Below, in pieces: positions 63,206 through 64,000 of a stretch of DNA of 64,000 nucleotides. The notes beneath the pieces are model-generated. The model was not told the DNA's origin and did not search any database. It saw nothing but the letters and a program-made list of their open reading frames with translations. The stretch's first letter is position 1. Every line of letters begins with the position of its first letter. Position numbers and translations under genes: made by a program. Source of the stretch: Styela clava (Eukaryota; Chordata; Ascidiacea; Stolidobranchia; Styelidae); NCBI RefSeq assembly GCF_964204865.1, contig NC_135263.1:15483426-15547425 (forward strand). Reading direction: 5' to 3'.

Positions 63206-64000
63206 AATTGTTTATCAAATGTATCTTAGTGGCTCCCGACTGATTTGTTACCGGCAATTCCTTTGTAGCGGATTGATCCTTGGTTGGTTTTTGAAACTAT
63301 CGATAATGCGATTTTCAAAATGATAGTTTTCATATTTATTTCGCCTCTCTTTCGGTTATCAGGTTCGGATGCATAGATTTCAATATTCAGATTTCATTTC
63401 AAATTTAGAAACAACACCAGTACAGCCGGTTCGCACCGTTTCTATAGAAAAACCGTCTCGCGGAATTTTATGAGATCAGCGAACCGGTTAAAATTACTGA
63501 AAAAAACATGACTTTTTGTAACAGAACCGGCTGAAAAATATGACTTTTGATAAATATGATGAAACTGGCTGACAAAAAATGTGAATCCCATCACTGAACA
63601 ATATCTTTTTCATAATTCCAACTTCAGTAACCCCCTATGTTACGATAGTCGATTCTCTAAATATTTGTTTCATATGCAAAGATGTGAAACGCCCCACGAA
63701 GCAAGAAAATCTGAAAATGCTTAATGCTTCGTTGTCCTGCATAAAATAACGTATGGGATTTTTATCCATTATATGATGTTATCAATATTTGTAAAATTAC
63801 ACCGTTAGTCAGTCGGTTATCATAATTTTCGAAAACTAAAAGGCATCAGCATGATTTGCATTTTCTGACGCCCTGAAATATAGCAATTATAATAATTTTA
63901 TCACTCGCCGAAAATAGGATTTCAGAGAGAAATTTATACTCTGGTAAATATGCAGGGAACATGTGACGGCGCGAAGATATAATTGTCCAAGTGAACGAAT
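63206..64000. other. Right edge of window, hAT end, no gene
   Basis: Bases ending at 63596 read in reverse complement as CAGTGATGGGATTCACA, a typical hAT terminus, with 'accggtt' and 'gccggttc' repeats inside. The other end was not found. The remaining 400 bases show nothing recognisable. Confidence 0.4.

Overview
The window is animal DNA: AT-rich, with intron-split genes that have GT-AG junctions, and transposons everywhere. The best-supported single gene is a junctophilin on the minus strand. Compact introns, BEL/Pao and hAT elements, and a local array of lectin genes suggest an invertebrate chordate, most likely an ascidian tunicate. That guess comes from overall character, not from a diagnostic sequence.

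Positions 1-45,000 hold a degenerating array of small secreted C-type-lectin-like genes, all on the plus strand except one inverted fragment. Each full gene has four exons: signal peptide plus a short collagen stretch, a coiled-coil neck, and two exons for the lectin-like fold. Copy 1 (357-2195) and copy 4 (24528-26358) are open throughout. Copies 2 (10630-13047) and 3 (18798-21216) are near-identical and share one frameshift. Copy 5 (41677-42894) has two lesions in exon 1 and has lost exon 4. An orphan exon 4 (27418-27606) and an inverted exon 2/exon 3 fragment (about 4841-5201) are further debris. Copies 2 and 3 lie in a recent 8.83 kb tandem duplication whose junction can be read at 15232.

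The interval 29.4-41.1 kb is a nest of mobile elements in the upstream flank of copy 5: a BEL/Pao LTR retrotransposon with apparently identical LTRs and a 5-bp target duplication but no integrase, a 1.16 kb non-autonomous hAT, and a 2.99 kb hAT with transposase. Each has a clean target-site duplication, and undisturbed sister copies of the flank elsewhere show the empty site for two of them.

Positions 46332-61093 (minus strand) carry a complete 11-exon junctophilin gene of 940 codons. It has eight MORN repeats, a helical and divergent cytoplasmic region, and a 26-codon last exon encoding the C-terminal membrane anchor. It converges tail-to-tail with lectin copy 5. A rearranged duplicate of its 3' end, including an open copy of the membrane-anchor exon, sits downstream of lectin copy 1 (3449-4391), so the ancestral duplicated block included the lectin gene and the end of its neighbour.

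The remaining sequence (61.1-64 kb and the long introns) has no recognisable genes but several non-autonomous hAT-like elements. There are no convincing tRNA, rRNA, CRISPR or prokaryotic features.
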